Source of the DNA: Thermoanaerobacter ethanolicus JW 200
GTDB taxonomy: Bacteria > Bacillota > Thermoanaerobacteria > Thermoanaerobacterales > Thermoanaerobacteraceae
Assembly (NCBI RefSeq): GCF_003722315.1
Contig: NZ_CP033580.1
Span: 1,859,001-1,923,000 of the forward strand
DNA: 64,000 nt
Direction of reading: 5' to 3'
Below are positions 1 to 8,734 of the stretch, piece by piece; the stretch's first letter is position 1; the number at the start of each line of letters is the position of its first letter. The translations under genes were made by a program, and so were the position numbers. The notes under the pieces are model-generated. The model was given only the letters and a program-made list of their open reading frames with translations, did no database searches and was not told the DNA's origin.

Positions 1-494
1 TCTTTTTCTCCACCCCTTGCCAAAGAATAAGCTTCATCTACAAACAAAATTCCTCCCAAAGCTTTTTTTACATTTTCACGGACTCTGTGAGCAGTATGTC
101 CTATGTATTCTCCTACTAGATCAGCTCTCTCTACTTCAACTACATGGCCTTTTTCTAAAACTCCTATACTTTTTAAAAGTTTTCCTAATATCCTTGCTAC
201 AGTAGTTTTGCCTGTTCCTGGATTACCTTTAAATATCATATGTAATACTATAGGTTCAGTGGCTAATCCTTCCTTTTTACGCTTTATTTGCAGTTGCGAG
301 AAAGCGTAAATTTCTTGTATAATTTCTTTCACTTTATTAAGGCCTATCAAAGAATTTAGCTCTTTTAAAGCTTCTTCTTGTAATTTTTTATCATCTACAG
401 TTGTTGTGACTTCTTTAGGTTTATCTTCTGACTTTTTTTCTATTTTATATCCTTCAAATTTATATCCTTCAAAGAAAACTGGCCATATTCCCAT
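1..494 (-). CDS. spoVK: Stage V sporulation protein K (AAA+ ATPase), partial at window edge
   Basis: The reading frame starts at ATG 494-492 and runs off the left edge, giving the first 164 residues. It shows a charged N-terminal stretch, then a CbxX/CfqX-type AAA+ domain with Walker [10 protein letters not shown] at residues 90-98 and Walker B ILFVDEA near 149-155, ending in the typical EAYSLARGG. SpoVK-family proteins are about 300 residues and are needed for spore maturation. An in-frame TAG lies directly before the ATG, which fixes the start. The ribosome site is poor (GGTGG, 3 bases away) and sits beside a 13-bp inverted repeat. The N-terminus has a small tandem duplication, [10 protein letters not shown]. 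It follows purB at 69 bases. Identification is firm; the C-terminal half is not visible. Confidence 0.88.
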   Translation of the reverse strand, partial: MGIWPVFFEGYKFEGYKIEKKSEDKPKEVTTTVDDKKLQEEALKELNSLIGLNKVKEIIQEIYAFSQLQIKRKKEGLATEPIVLHMIFKGNPGTGKTTVARILGKLLKSIGVLEKGHVVEVERADLVGEYIGHTAHRVRENVKKALGGILFVDEAYSLARGGEK

Positions 495-500
495 CTACCA

Positions 501-549
501 CCACATCCCAATACCATTTTTATTGTTATTCTATGATATTGGGATGTGG
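501..549 (-). repeat. 13-bp perfect inverted repeat before spoVK
   Basis: Positions 501-513 and 537-549 are exact inverted copies with a 23-base loop. The hairpin lies between the purB stop and the spoVK start, and no U-run follows it, so it is not a normal terminator. Its 3' arm ends only six bases from the spoVK ATG, so in mRNA it could hide the weak ribosome-binding site or protect the upstream message. Confidence 0.7.
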
Positions 550-563
550 AAAGTGAACGAATT

Positions 564-1985
564 TTACACTTCTACTTTTGCTTCTACATCTTCTTTAAAA
601 TCTGCTAAAATAGGGTTTACAATTTCCTTAATGTATTCTTCAGTCTGGCTTACAGCTCTTCCGGTAAATTTTATAGGGTCAACTAATTCTTTAATTTCTT
701 CTTGGGAAAGTTTAAATCTTTGGTCATTTTGTATATAATCAAGCAACCTATTTTCTTCTCCATTTTTAACTTCTTCTGCCGCTTTTAAGGAGTATACTCT
801 TATAGCTTCATGTAACTCTTGTCTGTCCCCACCTTTAAGTACAGCTTCCATTAAAATCTTTTCTGTAGCCATAAAAGGCAATTCCGTCATCACATTTTTT
901 TCAATTACTTTTTTGTTTACTTTTAAACCAGACGCAATGTTTATATAAAGATTTAATATAGCATCTGTGGCAAGGAACATTTCGGGTATTACAATTCGTC
1001 TGTTAGCTGAATCATCTAAAGTTCTTTCAAACCATTGAGCAGAAGAAGTAATAGATGCATTTAAAAGTGTGACAATAACATACCTACTTAAAGCTGCCAT
1101 TCTCTCGCTTCTCATAGGATTTCTTTTATAAGCCATCGCAGAGGAACCTATTTGTTTTTCTTCAAAAGGTTCTTCAATTTCTCTCAAATGTTGTAAAAGC
1201 CTTAGGTCATTGCTGAATTTGTGAGCACTTTGAGCAATACCGCTTAAAACAGACAAAAGCATAAAGTCATATTTTCTCGTATAAGTTTGTCCTGTCACAG
1301 GGAAGGACTTTTTATATCCCATTTTTTCTACTACTAATCTGTCTAGCTCTTTTACTTTTTCTTCATCACCACCAAAAAGTTCCATAAAACTTGCTTGTGT
1401 ACCAGTGGTGCCTTTTACTCCTCTTAACATTATGTTTTCTCTTCTATATTTTAAATCTTGTAAATCGAGAATTAAATCTTGTATCCAAAGGCATGCTCTT
1501 TTACCAACCGTAGTAAGTTGAGCTGGTTGAAAGTGAGTATAACCTAAAGTAGGTAAATCTTTATATTTTAAAGCAAATTCGGATAGAACTTTTATTACTT
1601 TAAGAAGCTTCTTTTCAATTAGCTTAAAAGCCTTATCCATCAAAATAATGTCTGTATTGTCATCTACAAAAGCAGAGGTAGCTCCTAAATGGATTATAGG
1701 TTTTGCTTTGGGGCACAAAAGACCATAGGCATGTATGTGAGCCATAACATCATGTCGAAATTCTCTTTCGAATTTTTCCGCATCTTCATAGTTTATGTTG
1801 TCTATATTTTCTTCCATTTCTTTAATCTGCTCATCTGTAATATTGAGCCCTAATTCTTTTTCGCTTTTTGCCAAAGCTACCCATAATCTTCGCCAAGTTT
1901 TAAATTTTTCGTCGTCAGAGAAGATTTGGGCCATTTCTTTGCTAGCATATCTTGTTATTAACGGATTCTGATAAGTATCTCGCAT
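564..1985 (-). CDS. purB: Adenylosuccinate lyase
   Basis: This enzyme splits adenylosuccinate to AMP and fumarate, and SAICAR to AICAR, in purine synthesis in the cytoplasm. The 473-residue length is usual. Superfamily motifs are present: HDVMAHI at residues 78-84, GYTHFQPAQ at 148-156 with the catalytic histidine, and the signature loop [11 protein letters not shown] at 280-290. The ATG has a good GGAGG site. It starts 13 bases after aspB, so the two are probably co-transcribed and link aspartate supply to purine synthesis. No other pur genes are nearby. Fumarase, aspartase and argininosuccinate lyase share the fold, but the loop and length fit PurB best. Confidence 0.95.
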   Translation of the reverse strand: MRDTYQNPLITRYASKEMAQIFSDDEKFKTWRRLWVALAKSEKELGLNITDEQIKEMEENIDNINYEDAEKFEREFRHDVMAHIHAYGLLCPKAKPIIHLGATSAFVDDNTDIILMDKAFKLIEKKLLKVIKVLSEFALKYKDLPTLGYTHFQPAQLTTVGKRACLWIQDLILDLQDLKYRRENIMLRGVKGTTGTQASFMELFGGDEEKVKELDRLVVEKMGYKKSFPVTGQTYTRKYDFMLLSVLSGIAQSAHKFSNDLRLLQHLREIEEPFEEKQIGSSAMAYKRNPMRSERMAALSRYVIVTLLNASITSSAQWFERTLDDSANRRIVIPEMFLATDAILNLYINIASGLKVNKKVIEKNVMTELPFMATEKILMEAVLKGGDRQELHEAIRVYSLKAAEEVKNGEENRLLDYIQNDQRFKLSQEEIKELVDPIKFTGRAVSQTEEYIKEIVNPILADFKEDVEAKVEV

Positions 1986-1998
1986 ATTTACCTCCTCA

Positions 1999-3186
1999 TT
2001 ATGCTTTATTTAAAAATTCTTCGATTCTATTTAAGCCTTTTTCAATATTTTCAATGGAAGTAGCATAAGAAATCCTAATGTAATTGTCCATTCCGAAGGG
2101 CAAAGCAGGAACAACTGCTACATTTGCTCCTTCAATTAAAGCATTTGCAAAATCTATGGAACCTCTAATAATTTTTCCTTTTATTTCTTTCCCAATGTAT
2201 TCGTCTATATTTACCATTACATAAAAAGCCCCTTGAGGTTTATTTGATTTCAATCCCTTTATTTTATTTATCTTTTCCACCATATAAATTCTTCTTTTAT
2301 TGAATTCTTCTGCCATTCTTTTAATAACAGTTTCATCTCCTGATAAAGCGGCTACACTGGCATATTGAGCAATTGAATTGGGATTTGAGGTGGTGTGACT
2401 TTGAATGTTTGACATAACCTTTGCAATTTCTAAAGAAGAAGCAGTATATCCAATTCTCCATCCTGTCATAGCATAAGCTTTAGACATACCGTTTACCAAA
2501 ATTGTCAGTTCTTTAATTTTTTCATTTAAAGAGGCGATACTGATGTGACTGCCTTCGTAAATTAATTTTTCGTATATTTCATCTGAAATGACAAAAATAT
2601 TTGCTTCTTCAATAATTTTTGCAAGTTCTTCTAACTCTTCTTTAGTATACACTGAGCCAGTTGGATTGTTGGGGGTATTTAAAATTAAAGCTTTTGTCTT
2701 AGAGGTAATAGCATTTTTTAATTCTTCGGATGTAATTTTAAAGTCATTTTCTGCTTTTGTTTTTACAAAGACAGGCTTTCCATAAGCCAGCCTTACCATC
2801 TCAGGATAGCTTAACCAATAAGGTACAGGAATTATAACTTCGTCGCCAGGATTTAAAATTGCACAAAGAGCGTTATATATAGAGTGTTTAGCACCATTTG
2901 ATATGACAATTTGGTCTGGTTGGTATTTAAGGCCATTATCTTTTAAAAGCTTGTCGCATACTGCTTTTTTTAATTCAGAAATGCCTGAAGAAGGGGTGTA
3001 TTTGGTGTAGCCTTTTTTTATAGCGTCAATTGCAGCTTCTTTTATGTAATCAGGTGTATCAAAATCTGGCTCTCCTACTCCGAAGTCTATAACGTCTATG
3101 CCTTGAGCTTTTAGCTGTTTTGCCTTTGCAGTTATTTCTAATGTCATAGAAGGGGTAATTTGTAAGGCATTTTGGGATAAATCCAA
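1999..3186 (-). CDS. aspB: Aspartate aminotransferase (class I/II, PLP)
   Basis: A fold-type I aminotransferase of 395 residues that should interconvert aspartate and 2-oxoglutarate with oxaloacetate and glutamate. Visible motifs are NTPNNPTG (170-177), SDEIYE (201-206) and the PLP-binding lysine K236 in [15 protein letters not shown], followed by the arginine that holds the substrate carboxylate. Translation starts at TTG 3186, with a strong GGAGGTG seven bases upstream; no ATG is well placed. It lies directly before purB. Substrate choice (aspartate against other amino acids, or prephenate) cannot be settled from the sequence, but the close match to the thermophilic AspAT subgroup Ib makes aspartate likely. 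Confidence 0.9.
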   Translation of the reverse strand: MDLSQNALQITPSMTLEITAKAKQLKAQGIDVIDFGVGEPDFDTPDYIKEAAIDAIKKGYTKYTPSSGISELKKAVCDKLLKDNGLKYQPDQIVISNGAKHSIYNALCAILNPGDEVIIPVPYWLSYPEMVRLAYGKPVFVKTKAENDFKITSEELKNAITSKTKALILNTPNNPTGSVYTKEELEELAKIIEEANIFVISDEIYEKLIYEGSHISIASLNEKIKELTILVNGMSKAYAMTGWRIGYTASSLEIAKVMSNIQSHTTSNPNSIAQYASVAALSGDETVIKRMAEEFNKRRIYMVEKINKIKGLKSNKPQGAFYVMVNIDEYIGKEIKGKIIRGSIDFANALIEGANVAVVPALPFGMDNYIRISYATSIENIEKGLNRIEEFLNKA

Positions 3187-3241
3187 TTTTTACACCTCCA
3201 GAGGGTTTTGCTATATGAATCACAATATTATTTTAACTTAA

Positions 3242-4078
3242 TTATTTTGATATTTCTACAAAATTTTTAGCTTTACTTTTCAATATTTTTACATATTCAT
3301 AGTCTAACTTTATGGTTCCTAAAAGGTCTCTGCCATCTACTTCTATACCGTGAAAATCTGAGCCTCCAGTTATGATTAACTTGTATTTTTTAGCTTTGTT
3401 TAAATACTTTTCTACATCTTCAGTAGTGTGTTTTGAATGGTAAACTTCTATTCCGATTAAACCTTTTGGGGCTAATTCCTCAATAATACTATCATCTTGA
3501 AGTAACCCGGGATGAGCTAAAACAGGAACACCTCCATTTTCTAAAATAAGGTTTATTGCTTCAAAAGGAGTGATTCTGTATCTTTCTACATAAGCAGGAG
3601 CACCCACTCCTATGTATTTTTCAAAGGCTTCTTTTACACTTTCTACATAATTCTTTTTTACCATGGCTCTTGCAATATGAGGTCTTCCTATGAATTTTTC
3701 ACTTGTGAATTCCAATACGTCTTCTATAGAAATATCAATTCCTAATTCATTTAATTTTTTTAAAATCGCTTTAGCTCTGCCATTTCTCAGCTTTTTCATC
3801 TCTTCTAATTTTTCAGTAAAATTTTTATCGTGATAATTTATAAAATAACCTAAAATGTGAATTTCTTGATCTTGATAATAACAATTAAATTCAATTCCAG
3901 GGATAACTTCTATTTCATATCTCGAAGAAGCTCCTATGGCTTCCTCTAATCCATCAATCGTATCATGATCTGTCAGAGAAATACAACTAAGTCCGTGTTC
4001 TTTTGCCAATCGAACTACTTCAGAAGGTGAATTAGTTCCATCAGAAGCTTTTGAATGCATGTGAAGGTCTGCAAACAT
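3242..4078 (-). CDS. PHP-domain phosphoesterase (YciV/RnaA-like)
   Basis: A 278-residue PHP-superfamily metal-dependent phosphoesterase. The metal ligands are clear: DLHMHS at residues 4-9, LTDHDT at 35-40, a middle EFNCYY/HILGY segment, VLAHPG, and GGSDFHG near the C-terminus. This layout fits the stand-alone PHP enzymes such as YciV/TrpH, which in E. coli acts on nucleoside 3',5'-bisphosphates and RNA 5' ends; that role here is inferred. The ATG has only a modest site. It sits just after the spoVS terminator and 55 bases before aspB, so it may begin its own transcript or be read through from spoVS. Confidence 0.82.
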   Translation of the reverse strand: MFADLHMHSKASDGTNSPSEVVRLAKEHGLSCISLTDHDTIDGLEEAIGASSRYEIEVIPGIEFNCYYQDQEIHILGYFINYHDKNFTEKLEEMKKLRNGRAKAILKKLNELGIDISIEDVLEFTSEKFIGRPHIARAMVKKNYVESVKEAFEKYIGVGAPAYVERYRITPFEAINLILENGGVPVLAHPGLLQDDSIIEELAPKGLIGIEVYHSKHTTEDVEKYLNKAKKYKLIITGGSDFHGIEVDGRDLLGTIKLDYEYVKILKSKAKNFVEISK

Positions 4079-4120
4079 TATATCCCAACCTTTCTTCTAA
4101 ATTTTACCTTTACAATTTAA

Positions 4121-4145
4121 AATAACCTGCAAAATGCAGGTTATT
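4121..4145 (-). terminator. Terminator after spoVS
   Basis: A perfect 10-bp stem (4121-4130 and 4136-4145) with a five-base loop follows the spoVS stop by two bases. On the minus strand the stem ends in TTATTTT. The other strand also has a T-run, so it may work in both directions. Confidence 0.8.
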
Positions 4146-4147
4146 TT

Positions 4148-4408
4148 TTATCGTGGCTCTACAATTAACTTTATTGCTGTCCTTTCTTCACCGTCTATTT
4201 CAATGTCTGTAAAAGCAGGAATGCAAATTAAGTCAATCCCGCTTGGTGCTACAAAACCCCTCGCAATTGCAACAGCTTTTACAGCTTGATTTATTGCACC
4301 TGCACCTATTGCTTGTACTTCTGCACCTCCACGCTCCCTTAACACCCCTGCCAACGCTCCTGCTACAGCGTTTGGATTAGATTTTGCTGAAACTTTTAAC
4401 ACTTCCAT
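4148..4408 (-). CDS. spoVS: Stage V sporulation protein S
   Basis: An 86-residue protein that matches SpoVS over its full length: MEVLKVSAKSNPNAVAGALAG at the start and IPAFTDIEIDGEERTAIKLIVEP at the end. SpoVS is a small Alba-like, probably nucleic-acid-binding protein needed for asymmetric septation and later spore stages. The family is very conserved among spore formers. The ATG follows AAGGGGG. A consensus sigma-H promoter precedes it and a strong hairpin terminator follows, so it is a single-gene unit. In Bacillus subtilis spoVS also depends on sigma-H and also follows ymdB, so both position and control are conserved. Confidence 0.97.
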   Translation of the reverse strand: MEVLKVSAKSNPNAVAGALAGVLRERGGAEVQAIGAGAINQAVKAVAIARGFVAPSGIDLICIPAFTDIEIDGEERTAIKLIVEPR

Positions 4409-4448
4409 TGTTTTTCCCCCTTAAAAACAAATGATTTTCTCTTTGTTA

Positions 4449-4477
4449 ATATTCTACATTTGTTTTAAAAATCCTCC
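4449..4477 (-). promoter_or_regulatory. Sigma-H-type promoter of spoVS
   Basis: On the minus strand GGAGGATTT (4477-4469) is followed by 11 bases and GTAGAATAT (4457-4449). This fits the Bacillus sigma-H consensus RnAGGAwWW-N11-12-RnnGAATww at every defined base. It begins four bases after the ymdB stop. No sigma-A promoter is evident in the gap. Confidence 0.8.
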
Positions 4478-4480
4478 TTT

Positions 4481-5260
4481 TTATGCATAAATTTTATTAA
4501 TCCGTTCTATGCTATAGCATTTTCCTGTTATTTCATTAACAGAAATTACAATGGCATTTATTTGGGCAGGACCTTTTGCAACTTCAAAGCGTACAGGTAC
4601 AGAAGATGTAAATTTTTTAATTATTAATTCTTTATCTATTCCCAATATAGAATCACTAGGACCTGTCATGCCAACATCAGTTATGTAAGCTGTCCCATTT
4701 TGTAATATTTTCTCATCTGCCGTTTGTACATGAGTATGAGTGCCAAAAACACAACTTACTTTTCCGTCTAAAAAATATCCCATTGCTATTTTTTCAGAAG
4801 TAGCTTCTGCATGAAAATCTACGAGGATTATATTCGTCTCTTTTTTTAACTTTTCTATTTCTTCTAAGGCGACAAAGAAAGGATTTCTATTGCAAGGCAT
4901 AAAGGTAGTTCCCTGCAAATTTATAATACCAATTTTTGTATTTTTAAAATTAAGTGCTATAGATCCTCTGCCAGGTGTTTCCTCTAAATAATTGGCAGGT
5001 CTTACAATTCGAATTTCTTCATCAATAAATTTTAATATTTCTTTTTGATCCCACACGTGATTTCCCATTGTTAATGCAGAAATTCCCATTTCAAAAAGTT
5101 CATCAGCAACTTTGCGAGTCAGTCCATTTCCTCCGGCAGCATTTTCTCCATTCGCTATAACTATGTCAATATTATATTCTGATATTAATTCTTGTAAGTG
5201 CTCTTTTAATATGTTTCTACCTGGTCTTCCAACTATATCGCCGATGATAAGTATCTTCAT
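4481..5260 (-). CDS. ymdB: YmdB-family metallophosphoesterase (TIGR00282)
   Basis: A 259-residue calcineurin-like phosphoesterase of the YmdB group. Metal ligands are visible in MKILIIGDIVG (Asp8), ANGENAAGGNG, MGNHVWD, DFHAEATSEK and FGTHTHVQTAD. In Bacillus subtilis YmdB hydrolyses 2',3'- and 3',5'-cyclic nucleotides and affects biofilm against motility choice. I place the start at ATG 5260, because TTTGGAGGT lies just upstream; a longer frame to 5305 has no ribosome site. It lies downstream of rny and upstream of spoVS, the same order as in Bacillus. A hairpin separates it from rny, so it may be read partly by readthrough. Confidence 0.92.
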   Translation of the reverse strand: MKILIIGDIVGRPGRNILKEHLQELISEYNIDIVIANGENAAGGNGLTRKVADELFEMGISALTMGNHVWDQKEILKFIDEEIRIVRPANYLEETPGRGSIALNFKNTKIGIINLQGTTFMPCNRNPFFVALEEIEKLKKETNIILVDFHAEATSEKIAMGYFLDGKVSCVFGTHTHVQTADEKILQNGTAYITDVGMTGPSDSILGIDKELIIKKFTSSVPVRFEVAKGPAQINAIVISVNEITGKCYSIERINKIYA

Positions 5261-5353
5261 TCTTAACCTCCAAAAAATAATTTTCTTAAACTTATTATTA
5301 CACAAACCTGGCTATTAAAACAATAGCTAATAAAAATTTATGATGAAACTTTT

Positions 5354-5376
5354 AAAGCGTGCTCATCGCACGCTTT
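5354..5376 (-). terminator. Hairpin terminator between rny and ymdB
   Basis: A 9-bp stem (5354-5362 with 5368-5376, five-base loop) follows the rny stop. On the minus strand only three U residues follow the stem, so termination of rny is probably partial. On the plus strand seven or more T residues follow, but no plus-strand gene precedes it. Confidence 0.6.
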
Positions 5377-5387
5377 TTTTCAATCCT

Positions 5388-6914
5388 TTATTTTGCATAA
5401 TCTACAGCTACTGTCTCTCTTATGACAGTCACTTTGATTTGACCTGGATATTCAACTTCTTCCTCAATTTTTTTGCTTATATTTCGCGCCAAAATGACAA
5501 TATCATCATCATTGACAATTTCAGGTTTTACCATTATTCTGATTTCTCTTCCTGCTTGTATAGCATAAGACTTTTCTACACCTTCAAAAGAATTAGCAAT
5601 TTGTTCTAACTTATCTAAACGCTTAATATAGGCTTCTAAAGCTTCCCGCCTTGCACCTGGCCTTGCAGCAGAGATAGCATCTGCCGCTTGTACTAATACT
5701 GCCTCAACAGTCTGAGGCTCTACATCATTATGATGAGCCATTATGGCATGAATGACAGCATCAGACTCATGATATCTTTTAGCTAGTTCTGCACCTATCA
5801 TTACATGAGGGCCTTCCACCTCATGGTCTACGGCCTTACCTATATCGTGTAAAAGTCCTGCTCTTTTGGCAACTAGGGCATCTGCACCTAATTCATAAGC
5901 CATAAGTCCTGCCAAATGAGCTACTTCGATTGAATGCTTTAAGACATTTTGCCCGTAGCTAGTTCTAAATTTAAGTCTTCCTAGTAACTTAATCAGCTCG
6001 GGATGCAAACCGTGAATTCCTACTTCAAAAGCCGCTTCTTCTCCTGCTTTGATTATCATGTTGTCTACTTCTTTTTTAGCCTTTTCTACCATTTCCTCTA
6101 TTCTTGCGGGATGTATTCGCCCATCTTCAATTAATTTTTCCAGCGCAATCCGCGCAACTTCTCTTCGTATAGGGTCAAAGCCTGAAATAACAACAGCCTC
6201 AGGAGTATCATCTATTATAAGGTCAATTCCCGTCAATGTCTCTATTGTCCTTATATTTCTACCTTCCCTACCTATTATGCGACCTTTCATTTCATCATTA
6301 GGAAGGGTAACAACAGACACAGTTGTTTCTGCAGCATGGTCAGCCGCACAACGTTGAATGGCATTGCTAATTATTTCCCTTGCTTTCATTTCTGCTTCTT
6401 CTTTAGCTTTGTTTTCCATTTCTTTAATCATTACAGCCATTTCATGTTGTATATCTTTTTGAACACTTTCTAATAAAATGGCTTTTGCTTCTTCACGGCT
6501 TAGTCCCGAAATTCTTTCTAATTCTTCTATTTCTTTTTGATGGAGTAAAGAAATTTGTTCTTCCAATTGTTGAATTTCTTTTTGTTTTTCTTCTAGAAGA
6601 TTTTCTTTTTGTTCTAAAGTTTCGGCTCTTTTATCCAGGGTTTCTTCTTTTTGAAGGAGTCTTTTTTCTAAACGCTGTAATTCACCTCTGCGATCCCTTA
6701 TCTCTTTTTCTAAATCAGTTCGCATGCGGTGAATCTCTTCTTTAGCTTCTAATAAGAGCTCTCTTTTTTTATTTTCAGCGTCTCTTTTTGCACTTTCTAA
6801 TATGGTACGCGCTAAATTTTCTGCGCTTTTTATTTTAGATTCTGCAATAATCTTTCTTGCAAAATAACCAATTAGAAAGCCGACTGCTATTGCAATAAGT
6901 GCTGTGATTATCAA
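5388..6914 (-). CDS. rny: Ribonuclease Y
   Basis: A membrane-anchored endoribonuclease that starts mRNA decay. The 508 residues show an N-terminal transmembrane helix (about 3-20), a long charged coiled coil (about 25-170), a KH domain with [10 protein letters not shown] near 210-219, and an HD domain with [10 protein letters not shown] and LLHDIGKA near 355. It ends [14 protein letters not shown], as in other Rny proteins. The start is uncertain: TTG 6914 is 24 bases from the strong AAGGAGGTG site, whereas an in-frame ATT at 6929-6927 is about 9 bases from it and would add five residues. A consensus sigma-A promoter lies upstream. Confidence 0.95.
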   Translation of the reverse strand: MIITALIAIAVGFLIGYFARKIIAESKIKSAENLARTILESAKRDAENKKRELLLEAKEEIHRMRTDLEKEIRDRRGELQRLEKRLLQKEETLDKRAETLEQKENLLEEKQKEIQQLEEQISLLHQKEIEELERISGLSREEAKAILLESVQKDIQHEMAVMIKEMENKAKEEAEMKAREIISNAIQRCAADHAAETTVSVVTLPNDEMKGRIIGREGRNIRTIETLTGIDLIIDDTPEAVVISGFDPIRREVARIALEKLIEDGRIHPARIEEMVEKAKKEVDNMIIKAGEEAAFEVGIHGLHPELIKLLGRLKFRTSYGQNVLKHSIEVAHLAGLMAYELGADALVAKRAGLLHDIGKAVDHEVEGPHVMIGAELAKRYHESDAVIHAIMAHHNDVEPQTVEAVLVQAADAISAARPGARREALEAYIKRLDKLEQIANSFEGVEKSYAIQAGREIRIMVKPEIVNDDDIVILARNISKKIEEEVEYPGQIKVTVIRETVAVDYAK

Positions 6915-6963
6915 TTCAACATGGCTAATACTCTTACACCTCCTTAGTAGTTATTCATATTTT

Positions 6964-6992
6964 ATTTTAGACCCTTTTCAAAATTATGTCAA
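6964..6992 (-). promoter_or_regulatory. Sigma-A promoter of rny
   Basis: TTGACA (6992-6987), a 17-base spacer and TAAAAT (6969-6964) lie on the minus strand between the recX stop and the rny ribosome site. The -35 box is perfect and the -10 box matches five of six. Confidence 0.8.
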
Positions 6993-6993
6993 G

Positions 6994-7593
6994 TTATAAA
7001 TCCTTTTCTTTCAAGGCATCGCTAATGTTTTCAATTTGAAAACCATTGTTGTAAAGATAGTTTTTTAACTTTTTAGTTTCTTCTTGGGATTTTAATTTTT
7101 TTTCAATTATTTTTTTTATTATTTCAACTTCTTTTTCTTCAGGATAAAAATTGTTTAAACTTTCTTGGATCAATTCTTTATTAATTCCTTTTTTTACAAG
7201 TTCGTAATAAATTTTTCGCCTGCTATACAATTGGTTTATTTTTTGTTCTATAAATAATTTGGTATAAACTTCGTCATTGATATAGTTATAGCTTTTCAGC
7301 TTTTCAATAACACTTTTTATAATATTCTCTTCAAAACCTTTTATTTCAAGCTTTTGAGAAAGTTCTTTTTCTGTTAACATTTTTCTTGATAAAAGTTTAA
7401 ATGCGTAGTCACTCGCTTGTCTTGTTGCAGTATAGTTTACATAATAATTATACTGTTCACTATCTAGTTCTTTTCCTTCCTCTATGCCTAAATAGATCAA
7501 ATCTTCTAAATTGCAACTAAAGGCATATTCTCCATCTATGTAAACATTATATTTTTTATTTTTTTTCTGCTTTTCTATAGTAGTTATTATCAT
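6994..7593 (-). CDS. recX: Regulatory protein RecX
   Basis: RecX binds RecA filaments and limits their activity. The 199-residue protein has the family's repeated three-helix units, seen in ASDYAFKLLSRKMLTEKELSQKLEIKGF and in YINDEVYTKLFIEQKINQ; the N-terminal part (IITTIEKQKKNKKYNVYIDGEYAFS) is the extended form common in Firmicutes. I choose ATG 7593, which has AAGGAG eight bases upstream; a longer frame to 7629 would overlap the hairpin behind recA. It follows recA by 43 bases and probably depends on readthrough of that hairpin, which would keep RecX well below RecA. Confidence 0.88.
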   Translation of the reverse strand: MIITTIEKQKKNKKYNVYIDGEYAFSCNLEDLIYLGIEEGKELDSEQYNYYVNYTATRQASDYAFKLLSRKMLTEKELSQKLEIKGFEENIIKSVIEKLKSYNYINDEVYTKLFIEQKINQLYSRRKIYYELVKKGINKELIQESLNNFYPEEKEVEIIKKIIEKKLKSQEETKKLKNYLYNNGFQIENISDALKEKDL

Positions 7594-7618
7594 GCTTATT
7601 TCTCCTTTTGTAATAAAA

Positions 7619-7639
7619 TAACCCCACAATAAGGGGTCA
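7619..7639 (-). terminator. Hairpin at the end of recA (attenuator)
   Basis: A 7-bp stem with one G-U pair (7619-7625 with 7633-7639) and a 7-base loop includes the recA stop codon. It is followed on the minus strand by TTTTATT and then the recX ribosome site. It looks like a partial terminator between recA and recX. Confidence 0.6.
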
Positions 7640-8662
7640 TTCTACTATTGCATCAGGGGAGGATTTTATTTTATTATAAGCTAGATTGAAATTTTCTCTA
7701 ATTTTTCTTTCAATTTCATCTGCGATTTCTTTGTTTTCTTTTAAAAATTGCTTAGCGTTTTCTCTTCCTTGCCCTAATCGTATATCTCCATAGGAATACC
7801 AAGCACCACTTTTTTCAATTATGTCTATACTTGTGCCAATATCCAAAATGCTTCCTTCTCTTGAAATACCTTCTCCATACATTATATCGAATTCTGCTTG
7901 TTTAAAAGGCGGAGCAATTTTATTTTTTACAACTTTTACACGCGTTCTATTGCCGATTATCTCATTTCCCTGCTTTATTGCATCTACTTTTCTCACATCT
8001 AGTCTTATTGTGGCATAAAATTTCAGTGCTCTTCCTCCAGGGGTTGTTTCAGGATTTCCAAACATAACACCTACTTTTTCTCTAAGCTGGTTTATAAAGA
8101 CCACAATAGTTTTAGACTTACTAGTAACCCCTGCTAATTTTCTCAAAGCTTGAGACATCAGTCTCGCTTGAAGCCCTACATGGCTATCTCCCATTTCACC
8201 ATCAATCTCCGCCTTAGGTACTAAAGCAGCAACAGAGTCTATCACAATTATGTCAACAGCACCACTTCTAACAAGGGCTTCTGCAATTTCTAAGGCTTGT
8301 TCGCCCGTATCAGGCTGCGCCACCAATAAATCCTCAATATTGACCCCAAGATTTTTTGCATATACAGGATCAAGAGCATGTTCTGCATCTATAAAAGCAC
8401 CCGTTCCTCCCATTTTTTGTGCTTCTGCTATCATATGTAGCGCTAAGGTAGTTTTTCCTGAAGACTCAGGGCCAAAAATTTCTATGATCCTCCCTCTGGG
8501 GACACCTCCGACACCTAAAGCAATGTCTAATTCAAGAGAACCTGTAGGTATTACTTCTACATTCAATTTTGCAGTATCTCCCAATCTCATGATAGAGCCC
8601 TTGCCAAACTGCCTCTCTATCTGACTTATAGCCATTTCTAAAGCCTTTTGTTTTTCTATCAT
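7637..8662 (-). CDS. recA: Recombinase RecA
   Basis: The strand-exchange ATPase of homologous recombination and the co-protease for LexA. All landmarks are present over 341 residues: Walker [10 protein letters not shown] at 64-72, the MAW motif, Walker [14 protein letters not shown], loop 2 with [22 protein letters not shown], and a C-terminal acidic-free tail that is shorter than in E. coli. The ATG follows GGGAGGTAAATAATAA. It has its own sigma-A promoter, whose -35 box overlaps the end of cinA, and a perfect palindrome covers the predicted start point. recX follows. Confidence 0.99.
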   Translation of the reverse strand: MIEKQKALEMAISQIERQFGKGSIMRLGDTAKLNVEVIPTGSLELDIALGVGGVPRGRIIEIFGPESSGKTTLALHMIAEAQKMGGTGAFIDAEHALDPVYAKNLGVNIEDLLVAQPDTGEQALEIAEALVRSGAVDIIVIDSVAALVPKAEIDGEMGDSHVGLQARLMSQALRKLAGVTSKSKTIVVFINQLREKVGVMFGNPETTPGGRALKFYATIRLDVRKVDAIKQGNEIIGNRTRVKVVKNKIAPPFKQAEFDIMYGEGISREGSILDIGTSIDIIEKSGAWYSYGDIRLGQGRENAKQFLKENKEIADEIERKIRENFNLAYNKIKSSPDAIVE

Positions 8663-8681
8663 TTATTATTTACCTCCCAAG

Positions 8682-8699
8682 AATACAAGGTATTGTATT
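8682..8699. promoter_or_regulatory. Palindromic operator candidate at recA
   Basis: AATACAA and TTGTATT flank four bases to give an 18-bp perfect palindrome. It starts seven bases after the -10 box and so covers the expected transcription start, a classic repressor position. It does not match the Gram-positive SOS box core GAAC-N4-GTTC. Confidence 0.6.
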
Positions 8700-8705
8700 A
8701 AATTA

Positions 8706-8734
8706 ATTATATATTAATGGACATAACTAGTCAA
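8706..8734 (-). promoter_or_regulatory. Sigma-A promoter of recA
   Basis: TTGACT (8734-8729), a 17-base spacer and TATAAT (8711-8706) on the minus strand. The -35 box covers part of the cinA stop codon. Confidence 0.85.

Noticed and set aside
434-470. Tandem repeat in spoVK N-terminus as a repeat element
   Set aside because: It is only a two-copy, 15-base in-frame duplication coding for FEGYK and is part of the gene.
5354-5376. Plus-strand terminator with a long T-run
   Set aside because: No plus-strand gene precedes it, so it is listed as the rny hairpin rather than as evidence of a plus-strand transcript.
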